Origin: Acanthosepion esculentum
Lineage: Eukaryota; Mollusca; Cephalopoda; Sepiida; Sepiidae
DNA: 64,000 bases
NCBI GenBank assembly: GCA_964036315.1
Contig: OZ038478.1
Span: forward strand, 141,546,988 to 141,610,987
Direction: 5' to 3'
The notes under the pieces are model-generated. The model had not been told where the DNA came from, made no database searches, and saw only the letters and a program-made list of their open reading frames with translations. Shown here piece by piece: positions 11,540 to 23,392 of this stretch. How positions within the stretch are numbered: position 1 is the stretch's first letter; the number at the start of each line of letters is the position of its first letter. Made by a program: the position numbers and the translations under genes.

Positions 11540-11700
11540 GATTGCCAACCGAAACTAATGATCTCAGTCTGCTCTGCTATTCGACCCCACGTTAGTGGGA
11601 GAAGAAATTAAATAATTCCTTTTCAAGTATATTTCTGCGAAAGCGAACGACCTCGGCTGGTATTTGAACTTGGCACGCTGATCACAGCTTAACAACCCGT
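11540..11700 (+). repeat. Dispersed SINE-like repeat body
   Basis: Shares TCTGCTCTGCTATTCGACCC, a GGGAGAAGA block and an end reading GAACTTGGCACGCTGATCAC with the copies at 9465-9600 and 10095-10205 (related but diverged) and with 22560-22720 on the other strand. No coding capacity. I place it with the 5S-headed family by the shared body only. Confidence 0.5.
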
Positions 11701-14425
11701 AGACGATCTAAGTGCTTGAATTTAGCGAGATTCAGTGAGTTTAATCTTTCGGTTAGACAGTGAATTTAAAATGTTCTCTTATATTTGTAAAATAAAAACA
11801 TAGAGGAATTTTGGAAAAGTTATCTATTACAAAATATTCTCTATTCCCGTGATTTGAAGCAAGAGTTCTGAGCTAAATACCCAGAAGATTGCGAAAAACA
11901 AAGGTAATAGGCATCTCTAGGAAGCCGGGTGTAACATACCAGACCTTAAAAGGCAGACAGCCAATCAAAGCGATTTCTCATTATCGTCATGACTCTTCCT
12001 TTGCGAGCATTTCGATCTGTTCAAACTCATTTGCATTTCTTCAAGAGATCCAAACTGTGGTTCAAACTGCTAATATACTGAATTATAGTTCAGATGTATA
12101 CTCCGCCAAGGACAAATATGGTCTTGAATTTAGAGTTATTCCCTCTCGTACAGCCAATCGCAGTTTGTTCTTCAATTTAACCCATAGCTAAGGCGAGTAG
12201 AGATTAATTAATATAGTTACATCCACGAATTCGGTATACGTAAGGTTTAAAATGAATTTAACAAAATGAAAAAACTTTCCTAAAGCTTCTAATTTAGCTT
12301 TAAATGAAAGCAAAATGATTCAATTTACCATTATCCAGTAACCAAAATACTTTGGTTTACTTCAGACAGAAATTATATTGATTGAAATAGAGTTTCATTT
12401 TTTCAGTAAAATCGAAAACGTCAGCCATTTTGTACACAGTTGTAAACAAAACTTATATTTTCCGGTTTAAAAAGCTTGCAAAATTAAAATATATATTTCT
12501 GAAACGTTATCTTAGGAAAATTAGCAAATTTAAAGTTAAGTTAATGTGATTTTATTTATAGCATAAAATGTTGTATACAATCATTTCCTATCTTCTGACG
12601 TCTTAATCGATTTACTGGCGGCGGTTTGATTGCCGAAAGTGATCATAATTATCTATGCTGTAGTAGACGAGAATTTTCATTGTTTTGCTTTTCGTAAGTG
12701 CGGACAACCCTTAAAATATGTGATCTTTTATTACTGGATTTATTGGTTTGTGCATCCATATTTCAGAAGCTGTGCATTGATATACATATATAAAAACAAA
12801 TCGAAATTCTTTGAAAATAAACGGGGTCTTCAGATTGTAACAAGCTTTAAAATATATGATTAGTAAAATTCATCTGTAAAAGATTCAAAAACTTCATAAT
12901 TTTATTCAATTTGAAATTGTAAAAAAATGAAAACAAATCTTGTAAAAATTAATTTTTCAACGACTATTTTTTTCTTCAGGCACTATTGTCTTTAATATAT
13001 ATTATTCCTAAAAGCAATTAAAAGATTCTGTAGTTTAATAAAGTCTTAGTTTGATTGCGTTTTTTCATTTTTCGATTCAGAACAGATTTTCGGTAAGACC
13101 GGATCCGACTTTGCAAAATGAAATCGGGGCTTTGAATTCTGAAAACCTTCTGCTAATATATAATATAAATTCTGCTAATATAGCCAATATAAATTATCTC
13201 CATGAATTTCTGAAGCATTCATAAAATTAAATAAGGGGGGAAAAACACATGTAAAAATAGATTTTTTACCAAGATTTTCTAATAAAAAATTCAAAAATAC
13301 TTTAATTCATTTGTGTAGAAGTCTTGAAAAATTCATCAAACTCAGAGAATTATTTAATTATTCCAAGAATTTCCAAATTAATGTGTCTGTCACCGCAAAA
13401 AAAGAGGCGAAAATTTGCTATCCTTAAAATCAGTACAGCCACCGACGCAAGAAAAACAAGTTTTTTAATCAACATTTAAAATGTTCTAAAAAGGAGTAAA
13501 AAAAATTAAAATAATCAAAAAAATAAATACTTTGATACTTCCACTTAGTAATATCATAAAGATTTGAGGACTAAAACTATGTTTTTATTACGTTTAGACC
13601 ATGTTTTCATCACGGTATGCTGAGTTTTATCGATCTCATGGAAGTATCTAAATTAATAACTTTCCCACGGGTATTTGTGTGAAAGTGAATACAGCGATTG
13701 CGACCGAATTTTCTTTAACATGTACATAATCTGAACATTCTCGGAGGTAACGGCGGTTTAAATGCAGAGACTAAATCAAAACTATCAAGTTGAGAACATT
13801 GGTTCGAATAAATCGATATAAAGACTATTTTTCTGTTTTTTATCAAATATGAGGATTATCATTGCGCTGCATAACTACAGGATTTTATAATTTTGCTTCT
13901 TCATCTAAGTTTGGTCAAATTTCTCAGTGGAAAACTGTCAGAGCGTGGAACGGCGTCCAGTGTTTACGAGGTTGTCCAGCAAACACTTCGATAGGAACAC
14001 ACGCTTCTCTTGAGTCTGGTCAGATATAAACTACCATATACAACTTGTAACTGATGCCTTCGTGCATCATGCGTAAAATGGGGAACACGATCGGATGTTT
14101 AGCACTTGAATGTAAAATTTAAAATAGGAAATTATCTTGTATACCATTATCAATGTTAGAAATAAACAATTTAAGCAGGCAATTTCCCTGATTTTGACAG
14201 AGATCACGAGCAGTGATAGTGTACGCCATACAATCATTTCTCGTGCTATCAGGAACGGAAAACTCTTAGAAACACTTAGGCTGTTTTAAAAAGCCACGTG
14301 GAAAACCGAATTTTATTAAAATTCACTTAGTAAGTCTTAAGACGATTAATATTGCATCTGTAGTTATAATCTAATGACAATAATAACTTTCTACGTGTCT
14401 AGCTCGAAAAGGTCGGTTGGTTATT
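11701..14425. other. AT-rich spacer
   Basis: Long AT-rich region with no recognisable exon, RNA or element. A 100-codon frame at 11889-12191 and a 77-codon frame at 12630-12863 have no family signature I know. A weak resemblance to the SINE-like body occurs near 13600-13700. Confidence 0.5.
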
Positions 14426-14580
14426 TTGTTTTATGGCATATCAAAACCTCAGTGGGTCATTTAATGCCAACAAACTTTTGAAATAGATTCATAGCGATGG
14501 TTTGGTTTGGTTTGTTTGGTTTGGTTTGTTTTACGGCATATCAACCTCAATGTGTCATTTAATGCCGACAACTTTTTTGT
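14426..14580 (+). repeat. Two direct copies of a ~55-bp sequence with a TTTGG-rich run between
   Basis: Copy 1 (about 14426-14480) and copy 2 (about 14524-14578) share a GCATATCA block, a CCTCA block, GTCATTTAATGCC and ACAA.CTTTT. They are about 97 bp apart, with a TTGGTTTGGTTTG run between them. They look like a local tandem duplication just upstream of the transposase fragment. Confidence 0.75.
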
Positions 14581-14639
14581 CCTGGTAATGTTTTTGTTTT
14601 GTCAAAAGTATATTTTTGGTAATATTTTTTTCCTCAAAA

Positions 14640-14818
14640 TTATATGGGGCGTGATCGAGGCCAAGACCAATAAGCAGGCCCACAACACGGTCGGCCATCC
14701 GAAGGCTGCCCTCGTGGAGGTGTTCACCTCTATGGACAAGGACATGGTCGCCAAAGCGTGTGACTCATTTTGCGCCCACCTTGAGATGTTCATCACCGCA
14801 TTTAGCAAAACTCACTAA
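14640..14818 (+). pseudogene. Tc1/mariner-family transposase C-terminal fragment
   Basis: The end of an open frame (stop 14816-14818) reads IWGVIEAKTNKQAHNT, then a ~20-residue spacer, then SMDKDMVAKACDSF and HLEMFI. This matches the tail of IS630-Tc1-mariner transposases (WGV.E..TN...HN....L...I...F..M....V..AC..FR.RLE..I). Residues before IWGV are not homologous, so the catalytic DDE/D core is absent. No terminal inverted repeats were found. Confidence 0.65.
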
Positions 14819-15619
14819 AAAACGATAAAAAGAGAAATGATATCAATTTACTGTGAAATGCTTAAATATTTATTAATACGAAGATTAAGTAGTAGAAATA
14901 ATTATTTTCCTTTTTTAAACCTCTTCCAATGAAGACATTCAGAAGAATTATTAAAGATGAATAAATCAATCACATGCTACTGATATACAACTGTCATTTC
15001 CAAATACAAAAACGTACCGTTTCTCTTCGAATGTCTGCCCAAAATATGCCTGAGAATTCTCATATAAATATTCAGGTAATTTGACTGAAAATGTTCCCTT
15101 GCTCAAAGGTCCTTTGAAATCTTGGCACTAAAGCTGGCAGCATTTTTGTGCAAAAATGATTAACTAAAAAAAAGCAAAAGATGCCCAGGACAGACACATT
15201 TGTACATATTGCCTAAAGATTTACCAAAGAACCAAATGAAATCTAAATAGAGACAGTCGTTGATAGGAACCGGTCATTTGTTTATTTATCGATGTTAGCT
15301 GGATATGATTAAAACTTTAGCAGGAAAGAGCATAAAAAAGGAAAAGGTGAGAGCAAGACACCAATAAAGGTGAATTGTCATAGTTTCAGACGTTAACAGA
15401 TGTAAAGATAAGAAAAAAACTCACTAAAGAGATAATCATTTTAAGGAAGATAAAATGTTTTATAATAAATGCAAAACTATTTAGCATATTGATGTAATAG
15501 AAGGAAGTAATTATTCAAAGCAATACTTACATACAGTATTCATGCATATATATATATACAAATATATTTTACATATATATATATATTATATGTTTCTATA
15601 TATATGTTTATCTATATAC

Positions 15620-15697
<78 letters not shown>

Positions 15698-16087
15698 GTC
15701 GATTTAAGAAAATAATTATCGAACCGTATATAATTGCAAAGGGGAAAGCAGATTTATTTCCCCCGGGAAGAATGTGAAAAGACAAAATTATTTTCTATTA
15801 AAATATTTTACTTTTGGGTGTGTATATGTCAAAATGAAAACATACAAGTATCTTCAGCTTTTGTGTATTTACAATATTTGCGTGAATGTGTCAGAAAGAG
15901 AGAGAGAGAGAGACAAAAAAGAGAGAGAGAAAAATGAGAGAGAGAAAAGAGAGAGAAAGAGAGGCGGTTTAATGTATGCACGTGAGAGGTGAAATTAAAA
16001 GATAAAGAGATTAAAAGATAAAGAGATTAAAAGATAAAGAGAATAAAAGAAGAGACATAAAGAATATGTATTTTATGCGTGTGTGCC
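14819..16087. other. Spacer with (TA)n and (GA)n microsatellites
   Basis: No gene. Holds a mixed TA region from 15545, a pure (TA)n run at about 15629-15695, GAGA-rich tracts at about 15896-15965, and a short tandem GATTAAAAGATAAAGA repeat near 15998-16045. Confidence 0.8.
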
Positions 16088-16200
16088 ATTTCGCATATGA
16101 TTCTTTGAATTGCTGTATCTTTCAAATGCCTGCAATATTTCCAGCACATTTCTTTCTTTCTTTCTTTCTTCCTTCCTTCTTTTCTTTCTTTCTTTTTTTA
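16088..16200 (+). repeat. Repeat module with (TTTC)n tract, copy 1
   Basis: TTCTTTGAATTGCTGTATCT then CAAATGCCTGCA precede a CTTT-rich tract. The inverted counterpart at 17480-17830 has the same order, so both are copies of one module. The tract also abuts the 3' end of the minus-strand LINE at 16195-16790. Confidence 0.7.
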
Positions 16201-16790
16201 AGCATTTCACCCCTAGCAAAGGGGGAAGCCACTAGCACGCAAAGGGTTACAGAAGATTTCGAGTGAGATCAGATAGGAGTGATAGAGGAAAGGATGTGGA
16301 GAAGGATAGCGGATAGATCAAGGCAACTGGAGATGTCGATTGACATTACATTTGAATAGTTGGAGATTATAGTTGTCAGGGAAATAGGAATAAGGAAGGT
16401 AGTTCCACAAGCGAGAGGTGCGAGATATGAAGCTATTGGAGTAGAAAAGACGGCTACATTTAATAGTTTCAATAGTGGAAGGTTAAGAGCAGAATGCCAG
16501 CCTCGTAGGACGCTTGAATTCATGGAGTCTGGGAACCAGCGAAAGCAGCTCATCGGAGCAATTACCGTGAAGGTATTTGTAAAAAAGACAGTGAGAGGCG
16601 ACGGCGTCTGTGAGAGAGCGACTGCAGACGAGATGCCAGATAAGAGCCAATTATATTACATATTCGTCTCTGGATCTTATCAAGAACCCCGAGGCAAACA
16701 GGTGCTCCTGACCATATATGGCAGCAATAATCGATGCCATGGTTGAAGGATCGATTCAGGGGAGAAAAATTTCCTGGCCTGCCACAGGGA
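16195..16790 (-). pseudogene. Jockey-like LINE, ORF2 C-terminal fragment plus 3' end
   Basis: The minus strand from about 16790 reads IDYCCHIWSGAPVCLGVLDK, then QRRICNIIG, then SRLQSLSHRRRRLSLSFLQ. This is the post-RT region of jockey-type ORF2 (EYC.HIW.GAP). A second frame downstream carries the final SYLAPLACGT.FLIPISL-like segment. A conserved 3' UTR follows (TAACCCTTTGCGTGCTAGTG in element orientation, near 16243-16224, also at 56060-56080), and the element ends in a GAAA-rich tail at 16200-16145. Frameshifted and 5'-truncated. Confidence 0.85.
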
Positions 16791-16924
16791 GCCAAATTTG
16801 CTTGCGGTGGACTTTCTTTCTTTCTTTCTTTATACATTCCTTTGTTAAACATTTCGTTTTTTATCGTTCGGCCGATCTTGATTACACATTTCTCTGTTGG
16901 CGTTGGATTCTAACTGAAAGGGAC

Positions 16925-16956
<32 letters not shown>

Positions 16957-17479
16957 TGGTGATTTTTTTCTTTTTTTTATAAAATACGAATTAGATATAA
17001 AAGAATAGAATCTAAAAACTGAGAACACACTATGTGAAAAGAATGAAATGCATAACAGTAAAGAAAAGGGAAGGCCTTTTTCAAAATATAGTGAAGGCAA
17101 AAGATTCGTCAAAAAGCGAAATGGAAAAAATTTGGATAAATGGGGATCGTTAAAAAAAGGCCGGAAGAATGTGACAAATAGAAAAATATATTAATTAATA
17201 ATTGAAAGAAAGAAAAATGTATCAACCCATTTGTTAGTAATTAAGGCAGGATAAATGTCCTTCTATACTCGTTGGCTTCGTACCTAATCACCTCAAAGTA
17301 GTAAATACAAAGATATATTACATTAATCTTGGCGGAGATTCTTGGTCGGGTTGAGAAGATGACGTAGAGGAAGTTGTAAGTTAGTGCTTTAAACTGGATG
17401 AAAAGAGAAACATTAGTATACAAAAGAAAGTGAACAGAGAAGAAAAGAAGTAGAAAATAAGGGACTCTTGCACTAAGCA
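16791..17479. other. Spacer with short (TTTC)n and (GA)n tracts
   Basis: Microsatellites at about 16808-16832 and 16923-16956. Minus-strand open frames here and further on are translations of purine-rich repeats, not genes. Confidence 0.6.
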
Positions 17480-17830
17480 AAGAAAAATGAAGAAAGAGAA
17501 TGTGAAGAATAAGATGAATAAATAAACGAATAAAATAGAAGCAAAAGAAAGAAAGAAAACAAGGAAGAAATAAATAAATAAATAAAACAAGGAAGAAATA
17601 AAGAAAGGAGTAAAGAAAGAAAGAAAGAAGTAAAGAAAGAAAGAAAGAAAGAAACAAATGAAGAAAGGAAGGAAGAAAAAAGAATGGAAGAAAGAATGAA
17701 AGAAAGAAAGGAACGAAGAAAGATACAAAGAAAGAAAGCAAGAAAAAGAAAAGGAAGAAATGTTCTTACAAAATGCAGGCATTTCAAAGATACAGTAATT
17801 CAAAGAAACATGTGAGTTGCAACTCGACGT
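17480..17830 (-). repeat. Repeat module with (GAAA)n tract, copy 2
   Basis: Inverted copy of the 16088-16200 module: the tract 17520-17760 is GAAA/GGAA-rich and 17765-17815 is the reverse complement of the unique part of copy 1. The long Phe/Ser/Leu minus-strand frames (up to 227 codons) come from the tract. Confidence 0.7.
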
Positions 17831-18252
17831 TACGAAGGTAATGATTCCTATATTATAATGGTGGCTCACAGCGTTATAATAGATGTTGGTGATGTAGCAG
17901 TACAGGGAAAACCTTCCCACAAATGAGCCGTGTATAGTTTTTGCCTTTTTACAGATAGCCACTTGACGGCTGTTTAGCAAAATATTGTCTGGCATCAAAA
18001 TGTATTCGAAGCAGATGTATGTCATCGAATTCCTTCTTGCAAATAGAGCTGCACATATTGGCATATATGGATTTTACGGAGACCAAATTATGGATGTAGG
18101 CATAGGTGAAAGATAATATGTTACACTAATGCCAGCAGCAATATGTTTGTCGCTTCTAATATAGCTTTTCACCATAATGTCATTCATATTATTTTTGATC
18201 TCTGGCGAAATTTCATAACCGGCAGTGCTGAGAATTGTATTAAATACGTTTT

Positions 18253-18615
18253 GTAACTGAAAACTATCGATATTCTTTCATTATTCAGGCTGAAAACTGT
18301 CGCTATTTTGTCCTTATTCAGGCTGAAAACTGTCGATATTCAGGTTGAAAACTGTCCATATTTAGGCTGAACACTGTCCATAGTTTGGCTGAAAACTGTC
18401 CATATTTAGTCTGAAAAATGTCCACATTCAGGCTGAAAACTGTCCATGTTCAGACAGAAAACTGTCCACATTCAGGCTGAAAACTGTCCATAGTCAGGCT
18501 GAAAACTGTCCATATTCAGGCTGAAAACTGTCCATGTTCAGACAGAAAACTGGTCATATTCAGGCTGGAAACTGTACCTATCATGTCTGTATTCATGCTG
18601 AACACTGACTCTGTT
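18253..18615 (+). repeat. 22-bp minisatellite
   Basis: About 15 units of roughly GGCTGAAAACTGTCCATATT plus CA. The variants alternate (CAGACAGAAAACTG, CAGGCTGAAAACTG) and units diverge toward both edges. No open frame crosses the array. Confidence 0.93.
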
Positions 18616-19325
18616 CTGTCTCTATTTTCCTCTTGTAATATTGCCATCTACGTCAATGAAAAGGGATTAAATCTCTCATGAATAACAAACATAACATCGA
18701 CTATTCAATAAATAACACCAATAACGAGGTGATGTGTAGCTCAAGGGTTTTCTCTGAAAATGGATCCTTTATTATCATGATGATGTAAGAGACTCTCTCT
18801 TTCTTCCCTCTCAGGTATCATCTATCTTCATCTGTATTATCGCACGTGTGTACGTCCTCGGCACAGCTGTATTGATTTCATGTCCACGACGCAAATATTC
18901 AGTGGTGATTTGAAGGCTATCTCTCAGATGAAATCGCTAATGCACTTGGCTTTCTGTATCTTTCTGCAGAAATAAAGTGGGACTATTATTATAGGGTCGT
19001 CTGCCGTACACCGGAGCAAGTGTTCTCTAAGCTGATCTAGCAGATTCGAGGGAATTTGGTGCTTTTTTGAGACTATAGATTTGTGACTGTTTTGGAAGCT
19101 TACGCGTGAAAGTCAGCTAGATAATCTCCACAGATACTGCTGCAGTGAAGTTGATGCACACCGCCGTGTTCCGTATATTTGTGACATGGATTGATAGGTT
19201 ACATGTCATTTCAGCGTTTCCTTCAAGTAACAAGTCAGGGATTCAAAAGCTTATTTTAATGTCCTGTAGGCCCCCACAAACTAAAGAACTGGTTTAACAT
19301 AATTATGCTACTTCCATTTCTGTGG
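18616..19325. other. Spacer, nothing recognised
   Basis: No ORF of note. Slightly less AT-rich than the neighbouring spacers. Confidence 0.4.
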
Positions 19326-19442
19326 GCTTGCAGTCATACCACTTTAAAACCCGTTCTCGTACAATCATCAAATTTAAGCAACGTCGACCCTAGTCAGTAC
19401 CTAGGTGAGTAACCGCCTGGGAATATCAGGTGTTATAAGCTA
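19326..19442 (+). pseudogene. 5S rRNA-derived sequence, near full length
   Basis: Starts GCTTGCAGTCATACCAC (5S: GTCTACGGCCATACCAC) and continues to AACCGCCTGGGAATATCAGG and a TTATAAGC end, so the whole 5S length is represented. The middle (19350-19378) is poorly conserved, including the A-box region, and a functional gene is unlikely. The following sequence does not match the body found after the copy at 10251-10368. Confidence 0.75.
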
Positions 19443-19893
19443 GGAACTAAGTAACAATTTAGAACATCTCTCATTCTTAGACAATTTCGTAGAAAACATT
19501 AACACTTTCACCAACTCATAGTATAAAAAACCCACGAGCGGAAACTCTTGCCACCTTAATTTTAAGTGTGAATGCCCAGTCAAATACAAAATAGATGTGA
19601 TTAAAAAATGAACTTCCTAAAGAGAGCACACCAGTTTTCATCCACTCATCTCATTTTCTTTAAAGAACTCAACAAGGCAAAACAGACACTAGTTTGCAAT
19701 GATTTTCTTTACTACCTCTTCAACCAAGAGATCAGTCAATTTCTTTCCAAAGTAAATAATAATGATACTGAACACACAGACAAAAACAATAACGTAAATA
19801 TCTACAAACGCCAAATGCTTATGCGTGGGTGGTGTAATGAATAACTGCTCAGAATTAGAATAAAACTAAAGGGATAAAACTTCTTGAGATACT
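19443..19893. other. Spacer
   Basis: A 78-codon plus frame (19608-19844) has no recognised family signature. Confidence 0.4.
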
Positions 19894-19911
19894 AATGATA
19901 AGGAAATGTAT

Positions 19912-20047
19912 CGATTTACAAAGCGTAGCTCAGATGTGGCACAAGGCCGAAAGTATGGGGCAAGCAGTGAAGAACGGACTCACTACTCATTGCGTAATTG
20001 TACTAGCGAGACAAGCTTGCTAACCATTACACCACCTCGAGGTGCCC
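19912..20047 (-). mobile_element. tRNA-derived SINE with target-site duplications
   Basis: On the minus strand the head reads GGTGGTGTAATGGTTAGCA (A-box region, close to tRNA-Glu/Val heads). A degenerate B box follows, then a tail containing TTTCGGCCTTGTGCCACAT (19952-19934). The unit is flanked by AATGATAAGGAAATGTAT (19894-19911) and AATGATAGGTAAATGTAT (20048-20065), an 18-bp duplication with two mismatches, which marks a retroposition event. The 19-nt tail is identical to bases near the 3' end of the Tx1-like LINE (47841-47859). Cephalopod genomes are known to carry tRNA-derived SINEs. Confidence 0.85.
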
Positions 20048-20065
20048 AATGATAGGTAAATGTAT

Positions 20066-20640
20066 AGTGCAATTACTGCCCATTTCTTCGAGGGGCACTG
20101 CACACGATAAATATTTGTCTCAGTTTCAGTTTTGTTACATACAAAGCTTATTTTAATTTTGGTATAGTACTATAAACATATAGTAAACTTCAACCACGCC
20201 GCCTCCCTAACCAGTTTTATTGTTTTTATGCCTTTTTTATAAAATTGACAGAAAGCCTCCTTCTTGAGGAACCGTTTTCGAAGTATCACTCGATTACACT
20301 AAAGATATAGTATCGTGGGCGCATACTAACATCTGCAGAATATAAACGATGAAGAACTAGGTATTCTGATTTGCCTGTAAAAGGTCATCCGTTTATAATC
20401 CGTAGCAATTGGTCATTTGAGCAATTTTATTGAATATGTCGGAGAAATAAGCAACATTAAAAAATGATTGCAGCAACTCGAACACATTTATTATATACTC
20501 AACGTAGATTACACATTTGTTATTACCTTGTAACTTTTAAAGGAAAACATTTTTAAACTAATTTTGTTGCTTAGAAAGAGTTTTTCAACTGCTGGACATA
20601 ATCATGTATAGTTAGAACTTTCATGATATTTTTTTCATGC
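20066..20640. other. Spacer, nothing recognised
   Basis: AT-rich. No repeat or frame I can name. Confidence 0.4.
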
Positions 20641-21100
20641 AAAAAAAGAACAGTCGCATTATACATAGGTAATTAAAAAAAAACATAATACGTTGGCTGG
20701 TTACACAGGTAATTTTTTCTGGAGACGTTAAAATCCATGGATTTTCGGTGACCATAACTTAGCTAGTAGGCCGACAGTCTCATGAGACCTTTGGCTAACC
20801 TTAACGGTAGAAACATGAACGAAAATAAAAGTACGGTATCTAAAATATTTTACGGTAGGTTGTTTTGTTCTCGCTGTTTTGTACAAAAAAGAATCAAGAC
20901 CATTTATTTGCTATAAATGATGTCCAAGGTGATGCCCAGTACACCAATATTGGACTACGGTAGGCCTACTGCAGTTGCTCAGAAGCTGAGGTCACATTAT
21001 ACATGAGCGATATGAAAAAAGTAACATTTTTTTTGACAAGAGAAATTCAGGGTTCGCACTATATATGAAGTAAGCATATACACGAGTAAATACGGTATAT
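20641..21100. repeat. Possible non-autonomous DNA transposon with subterminal repeats
   Basis: Variants of CGCATTATACATG recur at about 20652, 20983 and 21053, with a related ATACACGAGTAAATACGG at 21079. Such clustered short repeats are typical of the ends of some cut-and-paste elements. No matching terminal inverted repeat pair or transposase is visible, so the borders are guesses. Confidence 0.3.
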
Positions 21101-21402
21101 TTCTATTTAATCTTGATGTTTATCTATGGAAACTGATATCAAATATATCTATCCGTCTCAAAATATGTCCCGTCTCTTATTGATTACGCACACAAAATAA
21201 ACTACTATATTACAACTGCCAGTTAATAACATCAGCTTATTTGACAAAAAAAAAAAACAAAAAAAAAACGCAATACAAATTAAATTCCAGATGAAAAAAA
21301 TGCAAGGAAATAGTGTATATTCACAAAAATATATTGATTAGAAAGTTCTCGATTTTAATTTAGAATGAAAGATGAAAGTAGAAATTGATCGAAAGGCTAA
21401 CG

Positions 21403-21406
<4 letters not shown>

Positions 21407-21487
<81 letters not shown>

Positions 21488-21809
21488 GTGTGCCCATGTG
21501 AATTTGAACAGCTACTGACTTAATTTAAAAGCTGATCTAAGATTTTTTTTTTTAAAATGCTTCATTAGGAATTTTGGAGTCTTTCCGTGAGTTGAAAGAA
21601 ACTTTTTTCATCGAATGATTAAAGTCAATGTGTTTATGTCTCAAGTGTTCTTTTCTCATAGATGATATGATTTCTACTGAAAACGATCTCCAAAACAACA
21701 CCAATAACACTTAAAGAGTTTACATTTCATGAACGTTAATAAATCATTAATAGTAAGTGAAAGTCCTGCAGGCTGAAAAGTTCTTGACCCATTCAAGAAG
21801 TGATACCCC

Positions 21810-21885
<76 letters not shown>

Positions 21886-22183
21886 TGTATGTATTTTTCA
21901 CTTTAATCATCATCTATAGTGAATACTCATATTTGAGTAGACGCCCCGTTTATTTATTTAACAATATATTTATTTCTCTTCGGCTCAGCGTCCGGTTAGA
22001 AAATAAGAAACAGTAATTTGACTTTGCTAACTAGGCGCTTCCTCTTTGACTGAATGGTATAGCACAACAGGTTTGATCCCTCAGGGGGAATCGTATTTTC
22101 TATGAAATGTTTCGGACATTCAAGAGAGTAAATGTTATTAATGCTGTTTAAATATTTGTATGTATGAAAATGACGAATAAACA

Positions 22184-22232
<49 letters not shown>
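21407..22232. repeat. Three microsatellites: (CA)n(TA)n, (TA)n, (TA)n
   Basis: (CA)n at 21407-21440 joined to (TA)n to 21483; (TA)n at 21812-21882; (TA)n at 22184-22232. Tyr-Ile repeat frames on the minus strand are artefacts of these runs. A possible tRNA-derived fragment lies between the last two, at about 22045-22095 (AATGGTATAGCAC, then GGTTTGATCCC as a B-box-like sequence). Confidence 0.9.
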
Positions 22233-22233
<1 letters not shown>

Positions 22234-22559
22234 TGTGTTCTCAAATATGTACTCACTCTTTAAATGACAATAAATGCACTGTTTATTGACTTGCATACAA
22301 GATTAATTGTTAAAATTAAGAAATATTATTGTTTATTGACTTATAATAAGGTTTATCGGATTAAATTAAATATTAAATATATTACTTTAATTTCGGTACA
22401 AGATATGAAACGAGTGTTAGATACACGACAGAACGGCCTTTGCAAGACTAAGTTTCGTGTTGATTCTTACTTTACAGAGAAAAACATCCGACAAATTTAA
22501 CAAATTTGTCTAAGAATTCTCTGTATTAGGTGAATACGCAGGTAGCATCGAAGTTACCA

Positions 22560-22720
22560 GTGAAATAAGTGGAATCAGCCGTCCGAGTTCAAATTCAACC
22601 TTAGCCTGTTGCGTTAAATTTCGTACAAATATCCTTTCGAAGACATGAATCCGTCTCTTTTCGTTATCCCCAACTATGGGTTAAACTATTCGGCTTTCTA
22701 GCCTTGAGTCACAACTAGTA
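22560..22720 (-). repeat. Dispersed SINE-like repeat body, inverted copy
   Basis: Read on the minus strand it has the TTTAACCCATAGTTGGGGAT, GGATTCATG and GGATATTTG order seen at 10095-10205, ending at GAACTCGGACGGCTGATTCC. Confidence 0.5.
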
Positions 22721-23109
22721 TCTTAGAAGGAAATACCTGAATTTCAAAGTGAAGAGAAGGCAGCAGGAAACCAATACACCATCTTTTCCAAGGGACATCG
22801 AAATTTACTGATAATTATAAATTGGAATATGTGACATTATCTTAATATTCTTCTTACTATAAAACATTATATTTCGATAAAGTCTTATTTTAGCTGCAAG
22901 GGTATCTGATGGATCGTTAAAATATATGCTTTCTCGTTCATAAATGGTTTTATAGATATTTTGTTTATAACAATATTTATAATATTATTTAAACTGTCTG
23001 TATAACTGTCTCCCTTTCTCTCTCGAACACACAGTTATTCTTTATTTCGTTCGTCTGTGTATTTAACAAGTCAATAATAATATTATTTTATGTCAGATAT
23101 AAGTCTTTT
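22721..23109. other. Spacer
   Basis: Nothing recognised. Confidence 0.4.
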
Positions 23110-23392
23110 CTTCATTGTTGGGCGAAGAGCTTCCTAGACTGAAATCAACGACCAGGCGGAGAGTTACCCGGATGGAATTAACGTAAATGTGCCCGAGAAG
23201 AGGGTGAACATTCAGTTTGGAGTACATCAGTTTGAATCTAATCTGGAGAAGGATGAGTTACACTAGTTTAAGCTGCGCTAGGCACGCTGCGATTTTGGCC
23301 ATCATCCAAGATATATGGCGGGAAGAGACCAGGTGTTCAGCAGCGCTATAAAGCTACAAGCACACCCAGTGATGATGATGATGATGATGTGT
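23110..23392 (+). repeat. Unclassified retroelement-like 3' end with (GAT)n tail
   Basis: A more GC-rich block ends in GCAAGCACACCCAGTGATG-type sequence and a (GAT)n run at 23370-23390. A unique segment ending in a simple-repeat tail is the usual look of a non-LTR element or SINE 3' end. No coding sequence is clear. Confidence 0.35.

Noticed and set aside
17241..18064. Long minus-strand frames rich in Phe, Ser and Leu
   Set aside because: They are translations of a GAAA/GGAA-rich tract.
1..19442. Functional 5S rRNA genes
   Set aside because: All three copies are diverged in promoter and stem regions, and they are not in tandem with a common spacer.
22030..22110. Functional tRNA gene
   Set aside because: Box-like sequences are present but no cloverleaf can be drawn.
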